Assembly: GCF_905475345.1 (NCBI RefSeq)
Contig: NC_066596.1
Span: 7,373,001-7,437,000 of the forward strand
Direction of reading: 5' to 3'
Source of the DNA: Vespula vulgaris
Lineage: Eukaryota; Arthropoda; Insecta; Hymenoptera; Vespidae
DNA length: 64,000 nucleotides
The notes below the pieces were generated by a model. The model had not been told where the DNA came from and did no database searches. It was given only the letters and a program-made list of their open reading frames with translations. The position numbers and the translations under genes are program-made. How positions within the stretch are numbered: position 1 is the first letter of the stretch; every line of letters begins with the position of its first letter. Positions 14,447 to 27,601 of this stretch are shown here, piece by piece.

Positions 14447-15522
14447 AGAAAGCACGTCACATTCTTTTCTCGTGTCAGTTGGCCACGGGCCAGAAAATCG
14501 CTCGAGTGCATACGAGAGAGAGAAGAGCGGAAGAGATGATACTCGCAGCATCCATCTCTTTCTCTTCTCGCGAAACATATGCATAACTATTCGTTGTGCC
14601 GTCCTCCGTCGTATCGACGGTGACACACGCATTTCTGAATTATGCATAGAACGTCGACGTATTCGCGCGGAGAGGAAACTAGGATGATGTATAGCGATGG
14701 GAACGAACTTCGGAACGTTTCCGCTTCGGATCGCATATACAGTCTGGAAAAACTACTACGTACCTATTCTACGTACGAAGGTACATGCATACTTTCGTAC
14801 GCGTCTGTATAAACTAGTTCGTTATTAACGACAAAGAATCGGAAGAATTTTCACGTCTTAAATTCTCTTCAAACTGGCTCTACCAACTGGTTGGTATTTC
14901 TCATTCGACGGCTTCCAAACAGTTTCCGCTAACGTGGCTCGACGTTGTAAACGATGTTCGTCGTTGCTTCGCGCTACCTAGTTACGTCTAGCAGCTTTCA
15001 TTAGCATCTCGGTTGGTCCCTCTGTTTTCGGAAGGATGCTCGGAAACACCGTCTTGATAAATATTTTATGAATATGCTAATGTCCCGAGTGTTAGTATCT
15101 TTCATGTTAATTTGTTATTTAACGTCGCTTTCTCGACTCTCTACCAGTGGTCGGATTAACGTAATTAAGGTTGGACGATTTTTGGTAGGAACGGAGAAAT
15201 CTTTCGTTCGTATCTTTTTCTTCGGATCGCGCGATCTTTGCGCTAAAAAGAGAAATATTCGAAAGGAAAAAATAGGAAATATTCTGCAATGAATATCTTA
15301 TGAACGTAATACGTTGATACGCCATGTGTCTCTTGGAAAAACAACGAAGGAAAGATTCGTGATCGGAGTTGATTACGTTTTAGCGAAGCTAAATTCGTTA
15401 TGCACGGCGAAGAAACGTTGTTGTCTTCGTCTCATTTCTTTCTTTATCCTCATCGCGTCGTCGTTCTGCCGTCGAGTTCGCCCTTTACCCATCGAGATCG
15501 CTAAAAGAACCAGATGAAGAGT

Positions 15523-15577
15523 AAGAAGAAGAAGAAGGAGGAGGAGGAGGAGGAGGAGGAGGAGAGGAAGAAGAAGG
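15523..15577. repeat. (AAG)n/(GGA)n trinucleotide tract
   Basis: A purine-only tract that moves from AAG units to about nine GGA units and back to AAG. It is intronic, with no coding context on either strand. Confidence 0.85.
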
Positions 15578-16922
15578 GAGTGTCTCGTGCTGATAAAAAG
15601 AAATCCTTGTTCGAGGACACCGTAATAAAAGCAATCCTATTATCCTAATATCGTCAGGTTTAATGGAGTTTCGTTGGCGGCCGCTCCACCTTCCTCCGCT
15701 TCTTCGACGTTCATCTTTGAAAATAAGCGAGGTACCGCGGCTAACTCCACGTTTTATCATCCTATTACGTGTCCTTTGTGCGATTTACCCTATAGTCGAT
15801 GCAAAGCGAAGACGGCGCGAACGAGTAAAAGGATATCCTCTTCTGAGATTGTTTTATTTATTAGGAGCAAGATTAGCGCGCGAGAGACTCGTTCGCGATC
15901 GGTCGGTTTAAGATACTCGGGGATCTTCGAACGAGAGCTAATCCTCGAAAACGATACGCGCGCGACCTAATCGGTCTCTAAATCCACTCGTATTAGTTAG
16001 ATCAAGGCTCTCCCTTAAACCGCCTGCGAACTTTGCAGACCGTCATTTCGATTTTCTTTGAATTATTACGAGCGTCGACGCGTTCGATCGGCCAGAGACT
16101 TTTTCTTCTTCTTGTTAGACGGTAGGAAAAAATAACACGATTAGGAAAGACAGCCGGTTTTCTTTTATTCTTCTTTCTTAAGGGAAAATCTTTCATTCAT
16201 GATTTAGAGATTAGGCAGAATTATATTCTTGTCCTTTTCTCATTGATGAAAATGCTACCGAAGGAGAAAAGATTAATTTTGCGCGGTATTAGAAAGGCCC
16301 TTGGGATTATTGGTAGTATCTAAGGGGGAGTACGAGGAAATGGAAGGTGGAATAATTGCCTTGGCAAAGACGAGAGATTCAATTACATCGAAAATGTAGG
16401 ACAGAAGGGGCCCTTCGCTTTGGGCGAAGCCAGATTAATTCGTTCTTCGGCGTGATAGCTCCGTTGGGGAAGGGTGACGTCTATACCGATCTAATCCGAC
16501 GTATCTCGCGAATTTTATCGGGGCCTAAAGATATTACGAAGATTTCTATTTGCATTGGGAAGATGAAAAGGCGAAGAACGTATGTGGGTCGATCCTTCAT
16601 TTTGTCTCGCGCAGTACAATAGCCTCGGTTGCCCTTTGCTGGAAGAGTGGTGTCAGTAGGCGATGGCGCGCAATCTATCAGTCTTCCTTCGCATAACTCC
16701 GGACGAATGGCCTCGTCTTGGAAGCCAACCGTCCCCGATGGCCGTCCCCGGTGGCCGTCCCCGTGGCAGTGGTCGTTTTGCCGCCTTCCCCGATGCCTTT
16801 TCCTCGCCTAAGATGTCTCATTTTCTCCAATTCCGTCCGCACTGTCACATCGCTTATCCTCGGTAGACAGTCCGACAGACCGGATGCTCTTAAGCCGCAT
16901 TCGTGGCTTCACCTTTTATATT

Positions 16923-16927
16923 CTCTC

Positions 16928-16969
<42 letters not shown>

Positions 16970-16970
16970 C
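16923..16970. repeat. Compound (CTGT)n(CT)n repeat
   Basis: Tetranucleotide CTGT units (about 16929-16950) continue into a CT run. About 185 bp upstream (about 16736-16775) is a short imperfect repeat of GGCCGTCCCCG. Confidence 0.85.
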
Positions 16971-19851
16971 ATTCCCATTTTCCCACCACGGAGAATCGAT
17001 GTTTTCCTTCTATTTTTCACGCGCGCTCGCTCGAGGAACTCGGCGAAAATGCCGTTGCTAACAAGGGATTTTCCTCTTAGTAATGCCGAGTCTGAGCCGC
17101 GTCTGTCCTATTGCCACTGGACGTCGAATAAATCTCGTCTTGGCGGAATGAGTTCTTCGTCGGAATTATTTCTTTGAAAAGTATTCGTTTCGTCGGAATT
17201 GTAATAATTGTCATCGAGCGTTACGCGAATCGTCGATATCGACGAGAGTCTATCGAGTATCTTTGGTATTACCAGACGACGCATAAAATCGAGTTACTCG
17301 CGTCTGTTCGCTTAAAACACCTCCAGACTGCCTGGGAATTCGTCATTTCGTATTCCCTCTATGGTATCTATACTCAATGTACGGCATAATTTTCGTCACT
17401 CCAACGTGATTCGCATATCCGTTCTAGCTCTCGGGGAAATCGCACTTCCACGTGCATTTTCATATCGAAGAAACGTTCCTTCTTTGACTCGTTATAAAAA
17501 CGTTCGGAGACAACGACTCGAAATTTGAAATATCTTGCTTTGTTCTCGGCTCCGACTTTTCTCCTTTCTTTTCTTCTTTTTTGCAATACTTTGCCTTTCG
17601 TTATAGAAAAGATGGTAATAATTTTTGTTAAAGAAGAATTTTCATTCGACTCGCGACCCAACCGTTCTCATTGTGTTCCTTTGGAAAGATTCCACTTGCC
17701 GTTGTCGGTATTACGAGAGCAATAACTCCCTCTCGACATCTGCTGCAGCGACAAGTGTTACGAATGTCCTCTCCAGCATCCTTCGCCTTTCTTTTCCTTT
17801 GTCCCCGCTTTCAAGACCTCTTCCGCGCATCGTCATTTGCCTTATATTTCTCAAATTAAAAAGAAAGATATTGCTGCTGGCCCGTTAGCAACGTCCATCG
17901 AGATTGTGCCACGCCGCAAGACACAAACTTGGCTCTGATAGCCGGCTTTTTATGCCTTACAATGAAAACGCCTCCTTCCGCTTGTTTCCGCATACGTGGC
18001 GCTTTTGTAATATCGAACGCCATTGTACGCATGGACAGGATGTAGACGTAATTAGTAACCATTAAATTTGGTTTACGCAATAAATCGGAGGAAGGGGACA
18101 AAGTCCCGTCTATTTCGTTGAAAAGTTAATCGCTTGTTTGTCATTCGCAAATAATCCACCCTCGTGAATTACCACGAATTCGTAATAATACACTCTGCAT
18201 TGTCGAATAATGTGGAAGTTTCGCAATCTATTAGCATACCTAATAAGTAGATACAACCGAGAGAAGGAAAATCGAATGTTATTAGTATGCGTGTTAACGC
18301 GTAACGGCTGCCTAGCCGAGTTGTCGTCCCCTCGCGAAAGGGACCTTGCCAGGAAGTCCGTGCAACTTATGACGGAACTTTCTAAGCGCTGTAACGCTTT
18401 CACACACGAGCGTTCCTAAATTCGTCGGGGCCGAACTTGGCTCCCTTCGTAAGCAACACAAAGATGGCGACTCTCTACGTCTTTCGCGCGAGTTATCTCG
18501 TTAGGTGGAAACTACTTTGGAATTTTCTACGGGTCGTTCGACTTCGCAAACTCTTGACTATTATCGTTACATTCGCATGTAAACGTTTATAAAGGTTCTT
18601 ACGTTCTCGTTAATTTCATTCGGCGAGTAAAGAATTAATTGTTCGAACGGACGGATATTCGGGGCATTCGTTAGCCGCGCTTAACCTTTGAAAATTCGCT
18701 CGAGGAGTCAGGAACATTGCTGGCTAGTCGAAGAAAGGATCTTTGTCGCGAGACTCCGCTAGACTTTCGGCGAATGCATTAAGAAATATCGTCGAGCCGA
18801 AGAAATATTTCTACTTTCAAGGAAGTTCCTCCGACTCGTGAGAGTAATTACTCGAGTAAACCTCTTCCAGCGGCACTTTCTTCTTCTTTCCCCGTCCCTT
18901 TATATCCGTCCCGCTTTGCGTTATTGTTGCGAGGGAAAGCGTAGAGCGAGGAGAGGAAAAGTATAACAGAATTCAACGACGAAACGGGAAGCAGTGCCAG
19001 CTGTTGAGGTAATGTCAGCCACGTTCCTGTCCTCCTGAGAACTCTAATGTCTCGTATAAAGTTGACCTTGGTATTTTATGCACGAGTTACGAACGCTTCG
19101 GCATCTCCTCGAGGAGGCATTTTTTATCTTTCTTTCTTTCTTTTTCTACATCTACTCGCGAACGTCGGTCGTAATATAAAAGGGATAAAGACAGACGCGA
19201 TAAAGGTCGGATTAGTTTGGATCGAAGTTTAAGCGTCGAGCCTTCGAACTAAACGGGAAAGTATAACGCGTACCACGTGCCGGACACCGTCGAGACACCG
19301 CTAACTCGCGTCGTATAATCGCTAATGAGATTAATACGCGCCAACGCGAGAGCAGACACGAAGACCGTAATCACGGAAGACCGGCTACGGAAACTCTCGC
19401 TGAAACTCTCCGAGTAACGATGTAACGCCGAGGGAGCCGTCTTGCTTTTCACTTTTCACGGCAATACGGAACAAAGTGGAGCAGCGATATTACTCTCTCT
19501 CCCTTTTTATTTCTCCGTTCCTCCGTTTCTCTTCTCGTCTGTCTGCGTCAAACGTCGGAAAATAGAATCGAAGTACGATACGTATCATCGTCGAACGATC
19601 TGTAAAGTAAAATTAAAGAGAAGTAAGAGCGCGCGGCTGACTATACGACGTAGAATTCGTTTGCGATCGAAAAAAGCGTTAAAAAAGGGCGACGAAGAAA
19701 AGTATTTGCACAACTTTTCAATTACATTAGAGTCGAGTATCGGGGACTTTCTTTCTCTTTCCTCTCCCTTCGCGATCCCTTTTACCTGGGATCTTTTTCC
19801 CCGTTCGCCTCGATCGTTTAGCCGCGATCGGTTTACCACGACCGAGCAAAC

Positions 19852-19875
19852 GGAGAGAGAGAGAGAGAGTGAGAG
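19852..19875. repeat. (GA)n microsatellite
   Basis: A run of about ten GA units with one GT interruption, 450 bp before the first recognised exon. Confidence 0.85.
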
Positions 19876-20319
19876 AAAAAAATGAAAGGAGCGAACTTAT
19901 AAACTATGAAACTAAGTTTCTTATTCAATGAATTGACCGCGCCTTTTTCGGTAGGTACGTGCTTCGAGAAAGCTTTCGGGCTATCGGGTCTTTTTTCGGA
20001 TCGACTTTAGCTCGCCTCCCTCCGTTATCTATCCTGTTCGGTCTACGTGAGAAAGAATACGACGGCGCAAACCAACCGGAAAATTACAAGTTTTTTTTCG
20101 CGAGATCGAGGGGGAGGTGCGCGCGACGCGTTTTAAAGGAGTATAAAGCTATAGTTGGGGGCTTCCTTGTATTATACTTTGCGACGAACTTTTTATAGAA
20201 TCGCGTACGCGAACGAAAATATGGAAATGCGACTCTAATGTCGTCGAGAGAGACGACGAGAGACGATAAGTACGAGAGCAAGGCGACGTTTATGCGACAT
20301 TTTGTTTTTTCTTTGCAGA

Positions 20320-20539
20320 AGCGGAGAGGAGCGTAGGTGGTGGAGCACCGGGGTCGGCGGGTGCAGCCGTAGGGGGCCCTCAGGTTTTGGCGGCCTCCCC
20401 TGCCCCCTCGACACCCACGACCCCTGCCGCGACTAGCCCTTCGGCCTCGTCCCCGGCCTCTTCGGTCTCGTCTTCACCTTCGCCCTCCTCGTCGCCGACC
20501 TCCGCCCTTCTTGCGGGACTCGATAAATCGGTGCTTCAG
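20320..20539 (+). CDS. Dys: Dystrophin exon: Pro/Ser/Ala-rich hinge and start of spectrin repeat (R20-like)
   Basis: This is an internal exon of dystrophin, the cytoskeletal linker between cortical actin and the dystroglycan-syntrophin complex at the membrane. The acceptor is a T-rich tract ending in CAG at 20317-20319 and the donor is GTAAGA at 20540. The 220 nt open with one base of a split codon, then 73 codons, ending in phase 0. The first 60 or so residues are low complexity: a Gly/Ala/Val start, then runs of Ser, Pro, Ala and Thr. The last dozen (LLAGLDKSVLQ) begin a spectrin-repeat helix that continues in the exon at 24666. The linker sits where vertebrate dystrophin has hinge 3, just before repeat 20. 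The exon is far more GC-rich than its introns. The upstream partner exon, which must end in phase 2, is not in view. Confidence 0.92.
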
Positions 20540-22564
20540 GTAAGATCCGCCTTTGTTATATACGCCTGCCCTTCCCTTCCCTCTTCTTCCCTTTTCGCGT
20601 CGAGCGATACAAGCAGCCTCTCTCGATATTTCATTTGCATTTTCTCCAAATCGAATCGTTATTTGCATCCTCGAAGAAACGAGGGACGAAGCGAATAATA
20701 CGGGATGGACCGTTCAAACGCGTTCGCTGATCTCCAAAGCCACGTTCGTGGACAAAGGATCTCTCTCGAGAGAGAATCCAATTTTGTTCCGAACGGGGTA
20801 TAAAATTAAGATATGATTAAAAGTTATGGAATTTATCGTCTCGGCATCGGAATATTCGCGAAAGAGGATAGACCAGGAAGAAAAGAGGTAGAGAAGGAGG
20901 GGGAGCAGAGAGTTAAAGCTAGTGCCGGAGCACCTTCGCTCGCGGCCGTGTCGGCTAATTAAAGCGCATAAATTACGGGAACGTGGAAAGAGACTGACGA
21001 GAATGTGGCAACGGGTGCGGGACGACGTGCCCGAGGGGACGTCGCGAGGGGACGCGAGAGACGGTGCCACGGAATGCGACGACGAAAAATATGTCGAGCG
21101 CGACGCGTTTCGCTTCGGTCCATCATCTTTCTACTCGCCAAAAAAAATTCTCTCGCATTTTTACGCTCCTTTTCGTTAGACTCGCTTATCCGCGCGAGTG
21201 CGTTTCCGTTCGGACAAACGCTTGAAATGGAAGAAAATCGAATATCGTAGACATACGGGGAGAAAATTCGAACGAATATTCTATGCTCGTAGCGAGCACG
21301 AATTAGGGACGAATTAAGGACAAGAATTGGATTTGCGTTGACACTAGCGAACGGTGAGAAAGAAGCAGAGCTCGCGCGCGGGCGTATACAACTCGGGACA
21401 AATTTTATCGAGTTACTCTCGATGCTTCCTTCGATCGTTGCTCGTATCTTCCTCGCGGCGTCCATCTTCGATCGCTACGCGCTTGCGAATTTTGTTCGGT
21501 TCTTTTCCTTGTCCGTCAAGTTATCGTGGATTTCTACCAACGACCGATGGTCGTCTGGTCGCTTACGCGCGGAGGTAATTCTTTTTCTTTTTTTTATATC
21601 AAGGGTAGGTATAACGGCGACGACAGAAGAACGGCTTGCCCTCTGCCCTTTACGATTACGCTTTTCGGTCTATCTATCGAATTTTCGCACTTCTCAGACT
21701 AGCACGAACGATTTCCATCCTTTCTTTTTCTCCCGATTCTTTCTCCGTCTCTGTTTCTCCCTTGGTCTCCTCGCGTCGCAGCTTCGACGGGTGAGCTTTC
21801 ACTATTTGCCGAGTCAACAGTCAGGACTGCAGCAGCCAGTACTGACGTCATAACAGCTATCTCTCCCTGCTTCCATTTCCGGCTATGCTGTCTCGCTGAC
21901 AAGTATTGTGCTGTTTGCATAAAGCGATGAGGGGCCTCGAGGTAACGAGACTGGAGCAGGAATCGAGTTCCCGATGAAATTCTATTTTCTCCTCGGTGGT
22001 AAACCGCGTTTTATGGCGTTAACCAGTCGCTCGACCGTTATAAGATCTCGACCGATTAAATCGAAACCTCGAGAGAAAAAGACGCGGAGACCGATCCGCG
22101 ATTCCATCCATCTTCCCCGATTCGCAAACAAATCTTTTCCGCGCGTGAAAAAGCGAACAGCGTCCGGTTTACTACCTTTCTCGTCCAGCAGCCATTCTAA
22201 TCTTCGCGAAGGTGACGCGAGGAGGAAAGTTTTTCGAAGCGACGAGCGACTTCCTGGAAAGTTTCGTCCTTTAGAGCGTCATTAAATTACTTCGTTGATT
22301 AAAAGTCGAAACGACGATTACGCGGAGAAGTAAATTTTATTAAAACGTAGCGCTCGCGCGCCTGCAGGATAGTATTTCAAGTATAACTCTTTGGGAATAG
22401 TTTCGTCGATTTCGCTTACTTTATCGATTTTCCTATTCGATATAGCGTAAGCAGCTTCGTTCGTTCTAAGACATCGCTTTGTTTCGGTCTTCCAACTGTT
22501 TACCGTTAAAATCCCAATTATTATTTATCGAGCGACGAGAACGTTCCCTCCCGATCCTCTATTT

Positions 22565-22600
<36 letters not shown>

Positions 22601-24665
22601 TGCCAAAGTATGCGCGACGCGTTGTCTCGCGAATACCACCTTCTCTCGTCCCTAGAATTCGAATTATTTGGTATTCTTCTTCGTTTTAATAGCCCACCGG
22701 TCTTCGGCCTATTGCATTCCACAACGAGTGAGTCTCGAATTAAAAGTTCGGGTAAACGAGACGCGGCGCTTTTCCGAAAGTCTTTTCGGAAAAGTGACCT
22801 CGATGAGAATTATTGGGTAATTGATACAGTAGTCGGTATCGCGCGCAAAAAGGAACGAGAGAGATCGTTTGCAAATTCCCGCGGATTTAAACAAAAGTTA
22901 AATAATACGGCGAGCGAAACTGTTTATACGCGATCCGGGGCGCGTACGTAGAAGAGAAATAGGGAGGGAGAAAAAGTATGAGTATAAAACGGACAGAATG
23001 AAAATGGAAGGTCCGATGAACCGTTTGGAACGCTCCAAGTTCGAGCGAGTTGAAAAGTTTACTCAAAGTGCGTCTTCGATGCACGAACTTTCTAGTGTTT
23101 ATCGTCCTCGAGGGAAAAAATGTCCGCGCTTTTATCGAGTATTTTGCCATCGAGTCGAGAATACCGGTGGAGGTTAAGTAATTTCGTCATTTATCCGACT
23201 TTGGAATATTCAACGTAGTCTTTCCGCGTCTACGTCCGAGCAACTTATAGGATCTCGCTTGAGAATACCTACCTTTCAAAATGATCTTCTTACGGCTCTC
23301 CGAGGATATCGTCGTCCCTTTATTTTTTTTTATGTCGTTCTTTTAATTTTTACCTCTTCCTCGTTTTTTTTTGGCGATACGAGAGTCGAATCGCGCAGAA
23401 ATACTAGCGTACAGAGGGAATATTTTTTTTTTACTTTCTATCCATCTCGGCCATACGTGAAATATGGAGGACGTCGGAAAATAGCGCGGTGTCTGCGAAA
23501 TATAAATGTTTTATCGAACGTACGCTATATACCGTCGATATTTGATCGTTTATTTTGCGATATTTCACGATGATACGCGGCACATTTCATTCATCTTCGT
23601 TTATCCCTCGACGATAATCTTTGCGATCAAACGCGGACGTTTGCTCTCGTTCTTTCCTGGAGATCTATGTCGAAGAAACAGCCGGTACGCGTGTAACGAC
23701 GTTTCTAACATCTCGAGCACGAAACTTGGCGCAAACTCGGAGAACATCGAGAGGAACGACGAGACCTTCATTTCCTGCAACATCCCGGCTTATCTCTTCC
23801 GCGATTTATCGACTCTTCTCCTAGCTCGGAACCCTCTTTCGGGCACGAGTAGAGCATCGCAACGTTTCCACTGGCGAACATCGAAATCTAAACGTTCTAA
23901 TTCTCGTTTCTTTTTTCTCGTCCGATTGATCGAACGTCGGTACTTAGAAGCCTCGACAAAAAACGACAAAAGCTTCGTTGTAACGAGACTTCTCGAAAGG
24001 GTGACTGATCCAGCGGGTAACTAAAACGTTGCCCGAGGCACAAAATACACGTCAACGCGGATCGATTATTTAGCCGACAATCGTATATGTATGTCTTTGA
24101 TCCTTCATCCGAGCTCGACATTCCGCGTCTACGAAGCAGCAAATCGAAGTGGGTCTTTTACGAACGGACACTCCCAGCTAATTTCCGCCAGTAAACACCC
24201 CAATTCCGGTTTCTCGCGACGTTCCCGTTCCCTTGCCCCCCGATCCCTCCTTCTGCTCCTCCTCGATTCTCCTTTCCATCTCATTTGAGGGCACTTTTGC
24301 CGAACGGACGAGTATATCTCTCTCTCTTCTCGTTTTGCAATCAGCGGCCTTTCAACGTCGGCGATACAACGTCGCTCTTTGATCGATAACTGTTATTAAA
24401 GCGTGTGACCGATCGAAGACTACTCATCCGGGCTGCTCTTTTTTCTCGTTTTCCCTTGTTTTTTCTTTTTTTCCTTTTTCCCCCCTTTCCGTCCCTCCGG
24501 GCTATCGATGTTCGCTTTGATATTTTCTTTCGCCACGCTTCGTTTTAGACCTTTTCGCGAATCCATTACTAGGTTCCTATGGCTGATCGAAAGACGCGAA
24601 GCTCTCTTAACCTTTTTGCATGCGTCCTTCCTTGTTCCGATAAATAAATGATTAATGATTTTCAG
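20540..24665 (+). other. Dys: Dys intron, 4.1 kb
   Basis: The intron runs from donor GTAAGA to acceptor TTTTCAG and joins phase-0 exons. I found no further exon in it. It holds a (CT)n microsatellite at 22568-22597 and several T-rich tracts (for example 23325-23440 and 24440-24480). Open frames at 20959-21465 (minus) and 21338-21853 (plus) lack any recognisable domain. Confidence 0.85.
22568..22597. repeat. (CT)n microsatellite
   Basis: An uninterrupted run of about 15 CT units in the 4.1-kb intron. Confidence 0.95.
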
Positions 24666-24764
24666 ATACGCGATTGGCTTACCGTCGAGGAAGAGATGCT
24701 ACGACAGCAGGCAGTGGTCGTCGGCGATGTCGACGAAATCATACAGCTCATCGACAAACAGAAA
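24666..24764 (+). CDS. Dys: Dystrophin exon: spectrin repeat R20-like, helix A
   Basis: A 99-nt, 33-codon exon with phase 0 at both ends. The acceptor is TTTTCAG (ends 24665) and the donor is GTGAGT (24765). The peptide opens with IRDWL, the conserved Trp-Leu of a spectrin-repeat first helix, followed by an acidic run, then VVVGDVDEI and QLIDKQK. The order matches human repeat 20 (Trp-Leu, then a VGD-containing loop, then a lysine-rich KQK end). The KQK end coincides with an intron in phase 0, as I recall it does in human DMD between exons 51 and 52. The exon length is a multiple of three, so skipping it would keep the frame but delete half a helix. Confidence 0.95.
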
Positions 24765-26860
24765 GTGAGTTTTCGGAAATTTCTTCTTTCTCTCCTTTTC
24801 TTTTCGCGAATAATAATTTTGCCGACTGTTTTCGTACAGATGACCGTCGACGAAGTCGATTGAAATTTTCGAACGAAAAGCGAGCTCTTCAAAGTTCGAG
24901 GCGACGTTCCTCGGTTTCCATCTAGGTACCGATAGTACTTTGCGCGGCATTATTGAAATCACGTTCTCGTTTCTTTTATGTTGTAAAAAAGAAAAGAAAA
25001 AGAAAAAGGAAAGAAGAGAGAAAGAGTAAAAACGGCGAAAGGGAACGAGCGAGCAGCCGGTAGAAGTACGAAAGCAAAATTAAACCGTCGTAGAGTACGA
25101 CGAGAAACTCTTAGAACACGGCAAACAGAAATCTCTCTGCCTCCTCTTATTTCTTTTACTCTCCCTTTTGCTTCTCTTTCTCGCAAAGTTTTTCTTTTTT
25201 TTCCCTTTTTTCGCTATCGATCCAATTTGTTGAAAGTCGGTAAAGAAGTTGGACGGGAGTTAATGCCGAAAATAACGAAGGGTTGGAAAGCCCTTGGTAG
25301 GTAAGGCAGGTAGTCACCCTTTCGAAGGAATCGATCTCTACCTTACCCGCTTTTCACGCGACGCGGGGGACTTACCCGCAATAATTTCACGTCGCTTACC
25401 CTGCGCGTAGGCAGCTCGAATCAGCCGATGGTAAAGCTACCTTCCTAGCGACATTGATTTTATCTCGAAGAGATAAGTTTGTCCTTGAAGAAAGCAGAGT
25501 GCGTTCTGTCGTTTTTTAGTCGTCCGAAGGGGTTGCAACCGTTGGGGGTTGATGACCGCGGAAGACCCTGACATTGGCACATTGGCATTGGCGTTAAGGT
25601 ACGACGAACGTTGCCACGCCTTTCTCCGTTGAGTTTTTGGGACGCTCCTCTCCTCTAAACCCAATATGAATATATTCCTTCTTATATTCCGTCGGGCACT
25701 TTGTGTACCTATATGAATATAGTATTTTCTTTCGTGCTTATAATTCCTTACAGAATTCGGCATAAGTGCGTATCTCCTGGCTGCATTCTACCTTACAGTC
25801 TCTTTTCTTTCGTTTCTCCCCGAAAGATAAATGGGGAAAAAAGAATTATCGTAGGAATAACCGAAGCGCCTCGCGTCGTAAATTTCCTCGAGGCGAACGC
25901 GTCGGAGAAACGCGTTATCGTTTTCCTTCCTCGTTGTCCCGTGAAAACTCGCGATGTTCGCGTTCGATCAATTCTCCTCTTTCTCGTGCTATGACTTTGA
26001 CGAAACTCTCGTCGTACTTCGTTCGTTTCGTTCGTCATTCGTGAAAACTGCTTTAATCGCGTAACGATGCTTCCTCGTTCGATCAAAGTCGCATTTCCAT
26101 CAAAGTCATTAGAATGGCAATAATTGGGCTCGTAAAACGAAGCTGCTCGTCTTTGAGGCGACTCGCGGGTGACCGGAAACAATGGGCTTGTTACGGCAGT
26201 GTCGCTATTGATTTCCGATTGGGAAGACCGAGTAAGAAACGCGAAGAGTCGGGAGAGAAACGCGAGTGAATACGGATCAAGAGATTTTTCGAGAAAACAC
26301 TTTCCGATATTTCTTCAAAGTATAATAATATCACGTTGGGCGTACGCGTCGTTTCGAACCGATGACCCGTTGAAAGGATAGGAATCAGCAGGGAAAGATC
26401 GTTTTTAATCGATTCGTTATGATTCGACGACAACGAGGATTCGTCGTCCTTCGCGAACGCCTTGATAAATAGCGACGGGCGACCAGGCGCCAATTAGTGG
26501 CCAATAATGAGATCGTTAAAATCGGCCGTGGTAAAAACCGATCGGATCGATCGAATTATTTTCACGGTAAGATATCGTTTAGGAAGGTGATTACGAAAAA
26601 CGAGTAGTCGTGCATTTTTCCGTTGTAGATTTTTTTTTTTTTTTACGATGCAGATCGATGTAACGCGAAATAAGCGAGGAATTATAGGGCGAATCGAGAG
26701 GACTTTTTTGCGATAACGCGTTTGAAATAAAAAGAAGGAGAGGAGAGAGAAGAAAGAAAAAGGAAACAACAAAAATGAGAAAAACAGATAAAAGAGAAAT
26801 GAAAGGAAAGGAAACGAAAGTTACTTTATTTTCAGTCTCGTCGTAGTTAATAATGCTCTT

Positions 26861-26916
26861 TTCTTCCTTCCTTTCTTTCTTTCTTTCTTTCCTTCCTTCT
26901 TCTTTTTCTTTTTCGT
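26861..26916. repeat. (TTTC)n/(TTCC)n pyrimidine tract
   Basis: Tetranucleotide TTTC units flanked by TTCC units, a pure pyrimidine tract of more than 50 nt that is purine-only on the opposite strand. Confidence 0.85.
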
Positions 26917-27568
26917 TTTAACTTGAAATTATTCCTTTTTCCTAGCAACAGCGTGAGCTAGGACGACGAGTTCGGATCGCTGCCTTCCGTGAAATTTACA
27001 TGGAAAATGGAAATTCGAAAAGAGAGCACGGCAAACGGGCGAACGAGCGAACGGGCAAACGAAATACACCAGACGCGATTATACGAGTCGCGTTACGTAA
27101 GCGTTAATTGCTTCGGCTCTCTCTCGCGCGTGTATGCGATCATACGCGCGCGTTCGCCGACGGGTCGAGACCTTTACGAATTTCTTTCCGCCGTTTTACC
27201 CGCTCTTTCAGAAAATTTGTCGACGGAGTCGAAGGCACAAAGTTTACCTCGCGTACACAGGTATATCGTGTAAAACGCACGGATCCCCCGGCGATTCGAT
27301 CCGGAACGTTCCGGAAACCGTTGCTACAATTTGCGCGGTCCGTCTTCTCTCTGGTTCGTCTTTTAACGCTCGCGTTAACCGTTAAACACGAGAAACTCGC
27401 ATTCTCGCCTCGCGGATGATTTTCAGGCTGCACGAGGCATTCCTTTGTTCCCTGTCCTTCGGATAACGCTGCGGCAGTCGTATTTCGAGTCTCCGTCTCG
27501 CATCGCAGATTCGCTTTCTCCTTATTTCGCTCGTGGAATCTACGAAGAAGGGGAGAGTAGTCGAGGGG

Positions 27569-27570
<2 letters not shown>

Positions 27571-27598
<28 letters not shown>
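27571..27598. repeat. (AG)n microsatellite
   Basis: About 14 uninterrupted AG units in the 9.4-kb intron. Confidence 0.95.

Positions 27599-27601
<3 letters not shown>

Larger units (their letters stand above)
1..20319 (+). other. Dys: Upstream intron of Dys (or 5' flank of the first exon seen)
   Basis: No exon could be supported in these 20.3 kb. The first recognised exon begins at 20320 in a split codon (one base completes it), so a phase-2 donor must lie further upstream or in an unrecognised exon here. The stretch is CpG-rich and carries many simple repeats, listed separately. It opens with a GA-rich tract (about 1-50). Two long open frames, 3807-4607 on the minus strand and 5142-6020 on the plus strand, have no recognisable domain, no spectrin-like Trp/Leu/Glu pattern and no supporting splice sites. 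That this is one intron is inferred from the absence of coding signal, not proven. Confidence 0.6.

Noticed and set aside
16629..16866. Overlapping plus-strand frames with Pro/Arg/Gly-rich peptides
   Set aside because: All three frames are open because of a short GGCCGTCCCCG repeat. There is no good splice context and no domain.
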